The notes under the pieces: model-generated
The model's input: the letters and a program-made list of their open reading frames with translations, nothing else
What the model was told of the DNA's origin: nothing
Database searches by the model: none
From: CAYVUB01 sp964454675
GTDB taxonomy: Bacteria; Bacteroidota; Bacteroidia; Flavobacteriales; Flavobacteriaceae
Reading direction: 5' to 3'
DNA: 64,000 nt
NCBI GenBank assembly: GCA_964454675.1
Contig: CAYVUB010000002.1
Location: 62,001 to 126,000 of the forward strand
Made by a program: the position numbers and the translations under genes
Part shown: positions 51,128 through 59,794 of the stretch, piece after piece
How positions within the stretch are numbered: position 1 is the first letter of the stretch
Layout of the letters: each line of letters opens with the position of its first letter

Positions 51128-51210
51128 ATTATAAAAACTATTTATAAAATCTATAGCTGAACTTGGTAAATAATCGTTAAATTTGATTGATAATTAAAAA
51201 TCAAGAAATT

Positions 51211-51690
51211 ATGACTTTAAACACGATTGGTTTAGATACCAAAAAAACGAAAGATTTAGCGAAAGATTTGAATGTGTTATTGGCAAATTTTCAACTGTAC
51301 TATCAAAATTTGAGAGGTATTCACTGGAATATCAAAGGAAAACGGTTTTTTGACCTTCATGTAAAATTTGAAGAGTTATATACCGATGCCAATATGAAAG
51401 TAGATATGATTGCCGAGCGTGTTTTAACACTTGGTGAAACGCCTCTGCATACTTTTGAAGATTATATTAAGGCAGGAAAAGTAGCGGTAGGAAAAAGCAT
51501 TTCGGAAGATGAAAAGGCGGTACAGCTTATTATTGACTCATTAGCCGAATTATTAAAAATTGAACGTGACATCCTTGAAAAAGCAGGTGATGCCAATGAT
51601 GAAGGCACCAACTCCATGATGAGCGATTTTATTACCGAACAGGAAAAAACGGTCTGGATGATGAAAGCCTGGTTAGGCGAAACGGTGTAA
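51211..51690 (+). CDS. dps: Dps family ferritin-like protein
   Basis: A 159-residue four-helix protein that oxidises Fe(II) with H2O2 and stores it in a 12-subunit shell. The inter-subunit ferroxidase site is visible in GIHWNIKGKRFFDLHVKFEELYTDA and MIAERVLTLGETP. I choose ATG 51211 (MTLNTIG), since the frame's earlier ATG at 51187 adds an atypical IKNQEI tail. It is divergent from oxyR with a 106-bp control region. Confidence 0.95.
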   Translation: MTLNTIGLDTKKTKDLAKDLNVLLANFQLYYQNLRGIHWNIKGKRFFDLHVKFEELYTDANMKVDMIAERVLTLGETPLHTFEDYIKAGKVAVGKSISEDEKAVQLIIDSLAELLKIERDILEKAGDANDEGTNSMMSDFITEQEKTVWMMKAWLGETV

Positions 51691-51693
51691 GTC

Positions 51694-51760
51694 AGGTATT
51701 AGCTGTTGGGTATTAGGGGATTGCACGTTGAAATCCTAAATCCTAAATTGTAAATCCTAA
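51694..51760. repeat. Degenerate tandem words before the DUF58 stop
   Basis: GGTATTAGCTGTTGGGTATTAGGGG and AAATCCTAAATCCTAAATTGTAAATCC lie between dps and the DUF58 gene end. They resemble the AAATCGTAAATC words at 26725-26752. No gene is visible. Confidence 0.55.
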
Positions 51761-53088
51761 ATTAATCCTCGTGCTTTAATTTCAAGGTATTTGTTGATGG
51801 TGTCAATCGTCAAATTTTCGGGTGTGGTAAGGATAGATTGAATGCCGTATTTTTGAAGTTCGTTAACTATCAGGCGTTTTTCAAAGGCAAATTTTTCGGC
51901 AATGACTTTATCGTAAACTTCTTGCACGGTTTCGGCTTTATTGTTGATAATGCTATCCAGTTCTACATTTTTAAAGAATATCACTACCAATAAATGGTTT
52001 TTTGCAATGCCTTTAAGGTAAGGAAGCTGCCTGTGCAAGCCGTCAAGAGTTTCAAAATTGGTATAAAGCAGCATTAATCCCCGTTGTGTGATGTGGCGTT
52101 TCATATCAGCATAGAGCCTGCCATAATCACTTTCAAAAAAATCGGTCGAAACATTGTACAGTGCTTCCAGAATGAGATTCATTTGTGAGCTTCGTTTTTC
52201 GGCAACTACCGTGTTTTCGAGCTTTTTTGAGAATGCCAGAATACCGGCTTTATCGTGTTTTTTCAATGCTACATTTGAAATTACCAATGCGGCATTGATG
52301 GCATAATCCAGCAGCATCAAACCATTAAAAGGCATTTTCATCACACGGCCTTTATCGATAACCGAGTAAATAGGCTGTGATTTTTCGTCCTGAAATTGAT
52401 TGACCATCAGTTGGTTCTTTTTTGCCGTGGCTTTCCAGTTAACGGTGCGCATGTCATCACCCAATACGTATTCTTTAATTTGTTCAAATTCCATCGTATG
52501 CCCGATGCGGCGTATTTTTTTGATGCCGTATTGATGCAGGTTGTTGCTTATGGCAAGCAAATCGTATTTGCGTAACTGGATAAAACTCGGGTAGGTAGGC
52601 ACCATTGTATGATTGTCAGTAGTGAACCGTCGTGTCACAAGTCCAAAAACAGAGGTTGCATAAATGTTTAACTTCCCGAAATGGTACTCGCCACGTTCAA
52701 CAGGACGAAGTTGGTAGCGAAATTCGTTACTGCTCGATGCTCTAAGTTTTCGGTCAATTTTAAAATTCCGCACTTGAAACTGTTCGGGTAATTCATCAAT
52801 AATCCGTACAAAAACGGGAAACGTATAGTAATTTTCGATTTTAAGAAACACATCGTTTTCATCGCCGTTTGAAAATTTTTCAGGCACAATGCGTTTCCCT
52901 TTGATGCCCGTTTTGGTGTTAAACAACAAAAGTGTGTCCAGAAATGTTAAAGCAACCAGCAATAAGAGTAGTAATTTTGTGATTTCAAACCAACGCGGAA
53001 ACACAAAACTTATAACAAACAAAATCATGATGCCGATACAGGCATAAAATAAACGGTTTTGTATGTAGAATGGTTTTAATCTTTTCAT
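51757..53088 (-). CDS. DUF58 protein of the MoxR system
   Basis: A 443-residue protein with an N-terminal hairpin of two membrane helices (about 12-55), an Ig-like middle and the DUF58/vWA-like core (IRRIGHTMEFEQIKEYVLGDDMRTVNWKATAKKNQLMVNQFQDEKSQPIYSVIDKGRVM) at about 190-250. Such proteins pair with MoxR ATPases. The start lies 6 bp from a palindromic element (53094-53113), which separates it from the MoxR gene. Confidence 0.92.
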   Translation of the reverse strand: MKRLKPFYIQNRLFYACIGIMILFVISFVFPRWFEITKLLLLLLVALTFLDTLLLFNTKTGIKGKRIVPEKFSNGDENDVFLKIENYYTFPVFVRIIDELPEQFQVRNFKIDRKLRASSSNEFRYQLRPVERGEYHFGKLNIYATSVFGLVTRRFTTDNHTMVPTYPSFIQLRKYDLLAISNNLHQYGIKKIRRIGHTMEFEQIKEYVLGDDMRTVNWKATAKKNQLMVNQFQDEKSQPIYSVIDKGRVMKMPFNGLMLLDYAINAALVISNVALKKHDKAGILAFSKKLENTVVAEKRSSQMNLILEALYNVSTDFFESDYGRLYADMKRHITQRGLMLLYTNFETLDGLHRQLPYLKGIAKNHLLVVIFFKNVELDSIINNKAETVQEVYDKVIAEKFAFEKRLIVNELQKYGIQSILTTPENLTIDTINKYLEIKARGLI

Positions 53089-53093
53089 ACGTC

Positions 53094-53113
53094 ATTCCTG
53101 CGAAGGCAGGAAT
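53094..53113. repeat. Palindromic element between moxR and DUF58 genes
   Basis: ATTCCTGC-GAAG-GCAGGAAT, a perfect 8-bp stem, followed by CTTTTTATT on the plus strand. Same plan as 57209-57228 and, with paired changes, as 34517-34536. Confidence 0.85.
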
Positions 53114-53226
53114 CTTTTTATTAAAATGTTGTAAATAGAATTAATTAGTTGTTAATTAATGGGTTAATTTGTTATTCTGATTCAACAAATAAACAGGTCA
53201 CGATTTAACTGTTCACTGAGACTGCG

Positions 53227-53240
53227 ACTGAAAACTGAGA
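53227..53240. repeat. Dispersed 14-bp repeat (copy 2, inverted)
   Basis: ACTGAAAACTGAGA, the reverse complement of 48910-48923, abuts the MoxR stop codon (53241). Confidence 0.7.
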
Positions 53241-54299
53241 TTACCTCGGTATTTCTACAGCTTCAATAATTTGTTTGATAATCTGTTTGGTGGTGATACC
53301 TTCCATTTCGCGCTCCGGAGTTACAATAACTCTATGTTGTAATACAGGAATGGCGGCTTGCTTAATATCTTCGGGTGTTACAAAATCTCTTCCATTCATG
53401 GCTGCAAAAGCTTTGCTGGCACGCAAAATAGCAATAGACGCTCTTGGTGATGCACCCAGATACAAAAACGGATTGTTGCGGGTATTGACAATGATATCGG
53501 CAATGTATTTTACCAAATGAGACTCAATAAGAATTTGATTTACCAGTTCCTGAAATTTTGCAATTTGTTCTTTAGTTAAATGTGCTGTCACTTTTGCAAT
53601 TTTTGAACCGCCTTTTAACTCCTGTTCACGGTTGATGATTTCAATTTCTTCTTCAAGATTAGGATAATCAATATCTATTTTAAACAAAAACCGGTCTAAT
53701 TGTGCTTCGGGAAGCCGGTAAGTACCTTCTTGCTCTACAGGGTTTTGCGTTGCCAGGACAATAAACGGCAAGTCCATAGTGTATTGATGACCATCAATGG
53801 TAATCTGGCGTTCTTCCATCACTTCAAACAAAGCCGCCTGCGTTTTTGCCGGCGCACGGTTTATCTCGTCAATGAGTATCATATTTGAAAATACCGGTCC
53901 TTTTTTAAATTGAAATTCTGAAGTTTTTAAATCGAAAATCGATGTTCCCAGAATATCGCTCGGCATTAAATCGGGTGTAAACTGAATCCGGCTGAAACCA
54001 ATATCCAACGATTTTGCCAGCAATTTTGCCGAAATGGTTTTTGCAACGCCCGGAACGCCTTCAATAAGCGAATGCCCGTTTGCCAGGATAGATGCGATAA
54101 GCATATCGACCATTGATTTTTGACCTACAATCACTTTGCTTATTTCGTCTTTTATCAATGCGATGCCTTGCTGAAGCTCGCTTAAATCAATCCGGTTTTT
54201 AAAATTGACGTTGGTTTCTGTTTCTTGAACGGCATTGTCCTGAATGTTTTCGGGGATGTTTTGAGAGTCGTCGGGTTGTGGGTTTTGTAAATTGTCCAT
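53241..54299 (-). CDS. MoxR family AAA+ ATPase
   Basis: A 352-residue ATPase. Walker A is GVPGVAKTISAKLLA (about 79-93, with A for the usual G in GxxGxGK), Walker B MILIDEINRAPAKTQAALFEVMEE, sensor ATQNPVEQEGTYRLPEAQLDRF, and arginine finger region LGASPRASIAILRA. MoxR proteins act as chaperones that fit cofactors or subunits into partner complexes. It is 4 bp downstream of the DUF4350 gene, in a six-gene operon. Confidence 0.93.
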   Translation of the reverse strand: MDNLQNPQPDDSQNIPENIQDNAVQETETNVNFKNRIDLSELQQGIALIKDEISKVIVGQKSMVDMLIASILANGHSLIEGVPGVAKTISAKLLAKSLDIGFSRIQFTPDLMPSDILGTSIFDLKTSEFQFKKGPVFSNMILIDEINRAPAKTQAALFEVMEERQITIDGHQYTMDLPFIVLATQNPVEQEGTYRLPEAQLDRFLFKIDIDYPNLEEEIEIINREQELKGGSKIAKVTAHLTKEQIAKFQELVNQILIESHLVKYIADIIVNTRNNPFLYLGASPRASIAILRASKAFAAMNGRDFVTPEDIKQAAIPVLQHRVIVTPEREMEGITTKQIIKQIIEAVEIPR

Positions 54300-54303
54300 A
54301 ATG

Positions 54304-55500
54304 TTATGTGGTGTGAAAATCTTCGATTGCGGTGTTTAATGTTAATAAATCGGTTTCGTTACAAACCGGTTTTGCTTTTAAATGTGTTATGAGTGTTATG
54401 AGCTTTTTGATGCTTCCGGCATCTTTACCCGATTTTAAAGTTAATGATTTTATGAATTTATCGTCCATAATTTGTGTGTCTATATAATACATACGTCTTA
54501 TGTATTCCAAGAAATAGGTAATTTTTTTATCAATAATCGTGTTGTGATCTTTGGTTTCGTAGTACAAATTGCCAATGGTTTTTGTAAATGCGACGGTCGT
54601 GTTTTCGAGAGGTTTGATGATTTTTATAATGCGCTGTCTGCGTTTTGCATTAAAAATCAAAAACAGCAGCAAGGTTATCAATGCCAGGTACCATGCGCTC
54701 TTTAACGGCGGCTGCCGCAAGATAAAACGCAATGGCGAATTACCCATATTTAGAGTGTCTTTGTTGGGCGAATCAAAAAGTATCATATCATCATCCAGAT
54801 AGGACAATGCTGCCGCAGCATGTTTGCGATGTTCATTTTTTAGCAGATGGTAATTAGTAAACAGTATGGGTTGCGTATGAAAATACAAATTGCCGTCGCC
54901 GTGCTGCACTTTTATAAAATTAACCCGCTTTTTACCGTTAAATTCCTGAAATCCCAAAACGGTAGTGGTAACCGTATCAATTTTTGAAAAATAAATATTG
55001 CTCAAACCTTTATCGACCGATATGGAATTTTTTGAAAACGCTTCATTTGTAAATGTTAAATGCGTGCTGCCTTTAAAATTGAAATCGTTATCTGTGTCAA
55101 AATGCAGCGAATCATAAAACCGTTGACCCGGATAAGAGCTCGATATAAAAACGGTGTTGCCGTGAGAAGCAAAATCCAGTAACTCCTGTGCAGAATACTC
55201 ATCAGTAATACCGTAATCGTTAATATACAGATAATTGCCCGAATTGTAATAAGTACTGTCTGTCCAGTCATAGTAATCAATAAAAAACTCAAACGGTGTA
55301 ACGGTTACTTTTTTTATATTGTTACCGGGAAATAAGGTTTCCAATTCGTTGTATAAAATAAATGTTCCATACGGGATTTTATGCCTTTCGTTGTAGGTTC
55401 TTTCCCAGTTTATGGGGTTTTCCTTAGTAAATTCAATAGCAAATAATCCCGCAAACAGCAAGATGAGCAAAACCACATATATTTTTACGGTTTTGTTCAT
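54304..55500 (-). CDS. DUF4350 membrane protein
   Basis: A 398-residue protein: an N-terminal membrane anchor (about 5-24), a large extracytoplasmic domain with YGTFILYNELETLFPGNNIKKV and YDWTDSTYYNSGNYLYINDYG, and a second helix (about 263-281) before a cytosolic tail. DUF4350 overlaps the glutamine-amidotransferase-like fold but lacks a visible catalytic Cys. It lies in the MoxR operon, overlapping the DUF4129 gene by 4 bp. Confidence 0.85.
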   Translation of the reverse strand: MNKTVKIYVVLLILLFAGLFAIEFTKENPINWERTYNERHKIPYGTFILYNELETLFPGNNIKKVTVTPFEFFIDYYDWTDSTYYNSGNYLYINDYGITDEYSAQELLDFASHGNTVFISSSYPGQRFYDSLHFDTDNDFNFKGSTHLTFTNEAFSKNSISVDKGLSNIYFSKIDTVTTTVLGFQEFNGKKRVNFIKVQHGDGNLYFHTQPILFTNYHLLKNEHRKHAAAALSYLDDDMILFDSPNKDTLNMGNSPLRFILRQPPLKSAWYLALITLLLFLIFNAKRRQRIIKIIKPLENTTVAFTKTIGNLYYETKDHNTIIDKKITYFLEYIRRMYYIDTQIMDDKFIKSLTLKSGKDAGSIKKLITLITHLKAKPVCNETDLLTLNTAIEDFHTT

Positions 55501-56261
55501 GCTTTTGCAGATTTTAAAAAGGTTGTAAATGCCTCTCTTGCTTTTTGAAACTGCGCTTCGTTAACATCAAATTCGCCATACCATATATAATTGTAAAGGT
55601 AGGAGGTATAAGCAAATTCATCTTTTACGGTTTTGCTGCTTATTTCGTTAAAATAATCGCTGTTGGTTTTTTCAATATCGTAAGTGATGATTTCTTTGTT
55701 TGATAAGGTTTTAAGCAGCCACAAATAGTAATAGCGTATTGCCAGGCGGTAGTTGTTATCTTTTTCGGCGGTGGCAACAAGCTGTTTAAAATCGGTTGTT
55801 TGCAGGTTGGCTTCGATGTCTGCAACGGGAATGATGCTTTTGTCTGATGATTTGCCAAAAATCCACGTGCCTTCATCATTTATAACCGCTTTGAAGATAA
55901 AATAAATGACTAACAGGAAAATAATAGCTCCGGCAATTTTGAGTGAAATATTAGTAACGTCAGACGCTTGAGCATCACTGTTTATTTCAAATAAGTTTTT
56001 GATTTTATCACTCAGCCATTGCTTAAAGCGTGACCACGCGCCCGATTTTTCGGCGGTGCGTTCATAGATAAAATCATCGCCGTCATATTTGTTTTTCAGA
56101 TGTTCAAAATGTTTTGCATGGATGCTGTCTGTATCTGTTTTAAGCGATTCTATCTTGAGGGAATCTATCGTAACAGCAATAGAATCATTGGTATAGGCAA
56201 GCATCCGGATATTAATTCCGATGAAAAAAAGAATGATATATACAACGTTTTTGTTATTCAC
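55497..56261 (-). CDS. DUF4129 membrane protein
   Basis: A 254-residue protein with a signal or anchor (about 7-24), a membrane helix (about 107-128, IAGAIIFLLVIYFIFKAVIN) and a C-terminal DUF4129 domain (ATAEKDNNYRLAIRYYYLWLLKTLSNKEIITYDIEKTNSDYFNEI) that is cytosolic. It overlaps its neighbours on both sides, so production in fixed ratio with MoxR partners is likely. Role unknown. Confidence 0.85.
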   Translation of the reverse strand: MNNKNVVYIILFFIGINIRMLAYTNDSIAVTIDSLKIESLKTDTDSIHAKHFEHLKNKYDGDDFIYERTAEKSGAWSRFKQWLSDKIKNLFEINSDAQASDVTNISLKIAGAIIFLLVIYFIFKAVINDEGTWIFGKSSDKSIIPVADIEANLQTTDFKQLVATAEKDNNYRLAIRYYYLWLLKTLSNKEIITYDIEKTNSDYFNEISSKTVKDEFAYTSYLYNYIWYGEFDVNEAQFQKAREAFTTFLKSAKA

Positions 56262-57201
56262 CGGAACCTATTTGGTCAATAATACTTTTTGTGCCGGTAT
56301 TTTCGGTATTTTCTTTTAAGCCATAATATATAACACCTTGATTAAGTTGTATGACCACATTAAGTACAGTGCTTACCACAAAAGTTAAAAAGAAAACAAG
56401 CAGCATCATAATAGTCATGGATGCGGCAATTTCTTCGGGGTTTACAGTATTGTCAGGCCGGTCAATGGTTGTAAACAAAGTTGCCATCCCAAAAATATAC
56501 GGAATCATCGCTATGACATTTTGGATGATATACGAAATCAAAACAAAAATCCCGGCACAGCCTATGGCAGCCCAAAATTTAGAAAAAATAAGTGTCCATG
56601 CATAGCCAAAGCTGTCCCAGATACCTCTTTTGTTTTCCATATATTCCATAAGTGTCATAATGTAAAAGAGCATGACAAACGCAATAACCAATGGTGTCGC
56701 CAGGATACCTATAATAGTAATGATAAGTAAAAACAGCAAGATAAACATGATGATTATAACCGGAATGGCTATAAGGATACTGCACAGGAGAAATATGATG
56801 AGTTTGCCGGCATTTTCTTTATACGCATTTATGATGTCTTTTGTGTCAAAATCTGTGCTGTTGGTTTTATTGTAAAGCTTTAAATAAATAGGAACGTAAG
56901 CATACGATATAACGCCGGCAACCAATGCCACGATTACAAATACGACAAAGAGCAAAATGAAAAGCCCAAGATTTTCATCCATATAACTGTCAATACCGTT
57001 GCTGTATAAAGGACTGTCAAAACTGCTCAAAACAATTTCAGAATAAAACTTTGTAAAAAAGTAGCCCAAAGTCATCAGGATAATCAAAAAAATACCGTTG
57101 ATGATAAAAAAATGTTTGAACAGATGCGTTCCGTTTAATTTTAAAAATGAAAACGTATCCTGAAAAAATTCGTTAAAACCTCTTGATTTATATAGTTGCA
57201 T
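56254..57201 (-). CDS. Multi-pass membrane protein of the MoxR operon
   Basis: A protein of about 315 residues with six or more membrane segments. The N-terminal LYKSRGFNEFFQDTFSFLKLNGTHLFKHFF resembles the GlpQ-associated/DUF7544-like membrane domain often found near DUF4129. The frame also opens at ATG 57208-57210, which is supplied by the palindromic element (57209-57228), but ATG 57201 (MQLYKSRG), just 8 bp past the element, is more likely the true start. It overlaps the DUF4129 gene by 8 bp. Confidence 0.75.
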   Translation of the reverse strand: MQLYKSRGFNEFFQDTFSFLKLNGTHLFKHFFIINGIFLIILMTLGYFFTKFYSEIVLSSFDSPLYSNGIDSYMDENLGLFILLFVVFVIVALVAGVISYAYVPIYLKLYNKTNSTDFDTKDIINAYKENAGKLIIFLLCSILIAIPVIIIMFILLFLLIITIIGILATPLVIAFVMLFYIMTLMEYMENKRGIWDSFGYAWTLIFSKFWAAIGCAGIFVLISYIIQNVIAMIPYIFGMATLFTTIDRPDNTVNPEEIAASMTIMMLLVFFLTFVVSTVLNVVIQLNQGVIYYGLKENTENTGTKSIIDQIGSGE

Positions 57202-57208
57202 AGTGTTC

Positions 57209-57228
57209 ATTCCTGCGAAGGCAGGAAT
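57209..57228. repeat. Palindromic element between SpoIIM and membrane-protein genes
   Basis: ATTCCTGC-GAAG-GCAGGAAT followed on the plus strand by CTTTTTT, identical to 53094-53113. It fills the whole 23-nt intercistronic gap before the next gene's start and reaches the SpoIIM stop with its T-run. Confidence 0.85.
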
Positions 57229-57233
57229 CTTTT

Positions 57234-58238
57234 TTAAGTTAATGCTAAGTTATTTATTATTGCGTTTTGATGTGCTTTTAATTTTTTGTGAACGATAAAC
57301 GGATATATTAAATAGTAAAAAGATATTAAACTTAATGTCGATAAAATAATACCTACAGACAGCCAGTTGGGCATGACGTTGGAATACCGTGTAACATAAC
57401 CTTCCAGAAATCCCGCGGCGATTGTAAACGGAAAGGTGCTGATTAAAATTTTAAAACCATCACGCATTCCCATTTTAAACGATGTAAATCTTGAGTAGGT
57501 TTTAGGAAACAAGATGCTGGCACCAAGCATTAATCCGGCGGCAGCTTCAATAACAATGGCAAAAATTTCCATCGCACCGTGTATCCAGATGCCTCTTACG
57601 CTTTCCCAAAATACATGTTCTTTGTAAAAAAAATACTGGAAAGAACCCAGCATGATGCCGTTGTACAATAAAATCAATCCGGTACCCAAACCGCCAAAAA
57701 TACCATAAATAAACGAGCGGATACCCACATACAGATTGTTGAGCGTGATGCCAATAAAGCTGCCCCAGTTGCTCCCGCTTTTATAAACCGCAACGGGATC
57801 ACCGCTTTTAATATTTTCCAACGACATGTTTACATAATTGTCGCCCAAAATCAGCCTTACAAACGTATCGTCGTGCGCTGCCGATAAAGCACCAATGGCT
57901 GTAAACGTCCCGAAAATAATAAAAGCATACAACACATAACGCCTGTATTGATGTACGATAAGCGGCACTTCGGTTTTCCAGAAATGCACAAACCTGTTGG
58001 TGTCTTCACGTTTGGTTTTGTATATTTTCTGAAAAGCTTTGGCGGCTAAGTTGTTTAAATAAAGAATTGTTTTACTTTTGGGATAATATGTTTGTGCGTA
58101 AGCCAAATCATTTACTAACTGAATATAAAGAGAAGCCAGCTCATCGGGATTTTTTAGGTTTTTGCTGAAAATTGCCGATTCAAAATCGAGCCATTTTTCT
58201 TTATTTTGTTTTATAAATGCGACTTCTCTCATAAGCAT
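57234..58238 (-). CDS. SpoIIM-like (stage II sporulation protein M family) membrane protein
   Basis: A 334-residue protein with about six helices in a DUF95/SpoIIM core: FVRLILGDNYVNMSLENIKSGDPVAVYKSG, then NLYVGIRSFIYGIFGGLGTGLILLYNGIMLGSFQYFF and ESVRGIWIHGAMEIFAIVIEAAAGLMLG. Non-sporulating bacteria use it in the MoxR/RDD/DUF58 cluster, where it probably forms part of an envelope complex. It is the first gene of the operon and is divergent from the RDD gene 17 bp away. Confidence 0.92.
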   Translation of the reverse strand: MLMREVAFIKQNKEKWLDFESAIFSKNLKNPDELASLYIQLVNDLAYAQTYYPKSKTILYLNNLAAKAFQKIYKTKREDTNRFVHFWKTEVPLIVHQYRRYVLYAFIIFGTFTAIGALSAAHDDTFVRLILGDNYVNMSLENIKSGDPVAVYKSGSNWGSFIGITLNNLYVGIRSFIYGIFGGLGTGLILLYNGIMLGSFQYFFYKEHVFWESVRGIWIHGAMEIFAIVIEAAAGLMLGASILFPKTYSRFTSFKMGMRDGFKILISTFPFTIAAGFLEGYVTRYSNVMPNWLSVGIILSTLSLISFYYLIYPFIVHKKLKAHQNAIINNLALT

Positions 58239-58255
58239 CCAAATTAAAGCAATTA

Positions 58256-58999
58256 ATGGTAGAGTTACAAATAAACACCACTCAAAATGTTAATATAAAT
58301 TTCATTGCGGCAAGCGTAGGCGAGCGCATATTGGCGTATGCTATTGATTGGATTATTAAAATAGCCTATATTATTGTAGTGTATCAAATAGCGTTTAAAT
58401 TGTTTTCTGTAAATGAGCTTGTCAGAGATATGGATCAATGGTCTCAAATAGCTATTATAGTATCACTTTATCTGCCGGTTGTTTTTTACTCGCTTATTTT
58501 TGAAACCTTGCTCGACGGACAGACTGTTGGTAAGCGCATCATGCGTATAAAAGTCGTAAAAATAGACGGTTATCAGGCATCGCTGTCAGATTTTGTGATG
58601 CGCTGGTTAATGCGTATTGTCGATTTGAATATGATGACAGGCGTTGTAGCACTCATAACGATTATAATAAGTAAAAAAAGCCAGCGGTTGGGCGATATGG
58701 CAGCCGGAACTTCGGTAATTACGTTAAAAAATAACATCAGTATAAACCATACAATTCTTGAACATATTGACGCTACATATATACCTGTCTATCCAAATGT
58801 TATTAAGCTGTCAGATAATGATGCACGTATTATAAAAGATACATTTCAAACGGCTAAAAAGTCGGGCGATTATCAGACTTTGGCAAAGCTTCGTAAAAAA
58901 ATCATCCAAGTTATTGAGGTTAAGCAAGATGAAAGCAGCGATGTGAAATTTATAGATACCATTTTAAAAGACTATAATTATTATACCCAAAACATGTAA
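58256..58999 (+). CDS. RDD family membrane protein
   Basis: A 247-residue protein with three membrane helices (about 28-48, 65-87, 120-140) in an RDD domain: ASVGERILAYAIDWIIKIAYIIVVYQ (Arg-Asp spaced), then FETLLDGQTVGKRIMRIKVVKIDG and QRLGDMAAGTSVI. Its C-terminal 80 residues form a soluble helical tail. It is divergent from SpoIIM, sharing one tiny regulatory gap. Confidence 0.9.
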   Translation: MVELQINTTQNVNINFIAASVGERILAYAIDWIIKIAYIIVVYQIAFKLFSVNELVRDMDQWSQIAIIVSLYLPVVFYSLIFETLLDGQTVGKRIMRIKVVKIDGYQASLSDFVMRWLMRIVDLNMMTGVVALITIIISKKSQRLGDMAAGTSVITLKNNISINHTILEHIDATYIPVYPNVIKLSDNDARIIKDTFQTAKKSGDYQTLAKLRKKIIQVIEVKQDESSDVKFIDTILKDYNYYTQNM

Positions 59000-59108
59000 G
59001 CAGCGAACCCGTTTTTGAGAAGCAAAAACGGTGTGAGTCGCTTAAATGTAGAATTTTGCGAAGTAAAGCATCTGTTGAACGATTAATTAATTTTTTGATA
59101 CTAAGAAA

Positions 59109-59717
59109 ATGTTTTTTGAAATTATAGGCATATTAGGAACCATTGCTTTTGCCATTTCGGGAGTGCTTATAGCATTGCACAAACGTATGGATGTGTTTGG
59201 CGTGTTGATTATTGCTTTTGTGACCGCTGTTGGTGGTGGTACTTTGCGTGACATTATCATAGGGCATACGCCTGTGTTCTGGCTGGTAGATATGAAGTAC
59301 ACGTATATTATTGTCATATCGACAGTAGTAGGCATTGTTTTTAGAAATAAACTGGATTATTTACGAATCTCTTTGTTTTTATTTGATACCATTGGGATAG
59401 GACTTTATACTGTTATTGGGGTAGAAAAAGGGTTGAACATCGGGTTGCATCCCATAAGCTGTATAGCGCTGGGAACAATGTCTGCGTGTTTTGGTGGTGT
59501 GCTGAGAGATATTTTGTGTAATGAAATTCCGGTGATTTTCAGAAAGGAAATTTATGCTACGGCATGTATTGTAGGAGGTTTGTCTTATTTTGCTTTACGC
59601 CAATTACCTTTGGATAACAACTTTGTATTTGTTATAGCGGGTGCGGTTGTAATAAGTATCCGGCTGGCAGCGGTAAAATTCAAAATAAGCCTGCCGAGTT
59701 TGTACAAAGACGAATAA
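59109..59717 (+). CDS. TRIC (trimeric intracellular cation channel) family protein
   Basis: A 202-residue protein of seven short helices in two repeats. GILGTIAFAISGVLIALHKRMDVFGVLIIAFVTAVGGGTLRDIIIG and the second GTMSACFGGVLRDILCNEIPVIF show the glycine-rich TRIC motif twice. Bacterial TRICs are potassium-permeable trimers; YicG of E. coli is a homologue. A very long, perfect terminator follows. Confidence 0.93.
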   Translation: MFFEIIGILGTIAFAISGVLIALHKRMDVFGVLIIAFVTAVGGGTLRDIIIGHTPVFWLVDMKYTYIIVISTVVGIVFRNKLDYLRISLFLFDTIGIGLYTVIGVEKGLNIGLHPISCIALGTMSACFGGVLRDILCNEIPVIFRKEIYATACIVGGLSYFALRQLPLDNNFVFVIAGAVVISIRLAAVKFKISLPSLYKDE

Positions 59718-59726
59718 TGTAAAAAT

Positions 59727-59779
59727 AAAAAACCCTTTTCAGAATTATTCCGAGATTTCGGAACTGAAAAGGGTTTTTT
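59727..59779. terminator. Strong bidirectional terminator with nested inverted repeat
   Basis: 16-bp perfect arms (59727-59742 and 59764-59779, AAAAAACCCTTTTCAG / CTGAAAAGGGTTTTTT) enclose a smaller stem TTCCG-AGATTT-CGGAA. It separates the convergent TRIC and M3 peptidase genes. Confidence 0.85.
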
Positions 59780-59794
59780 AAGAATGTTAGGTTT

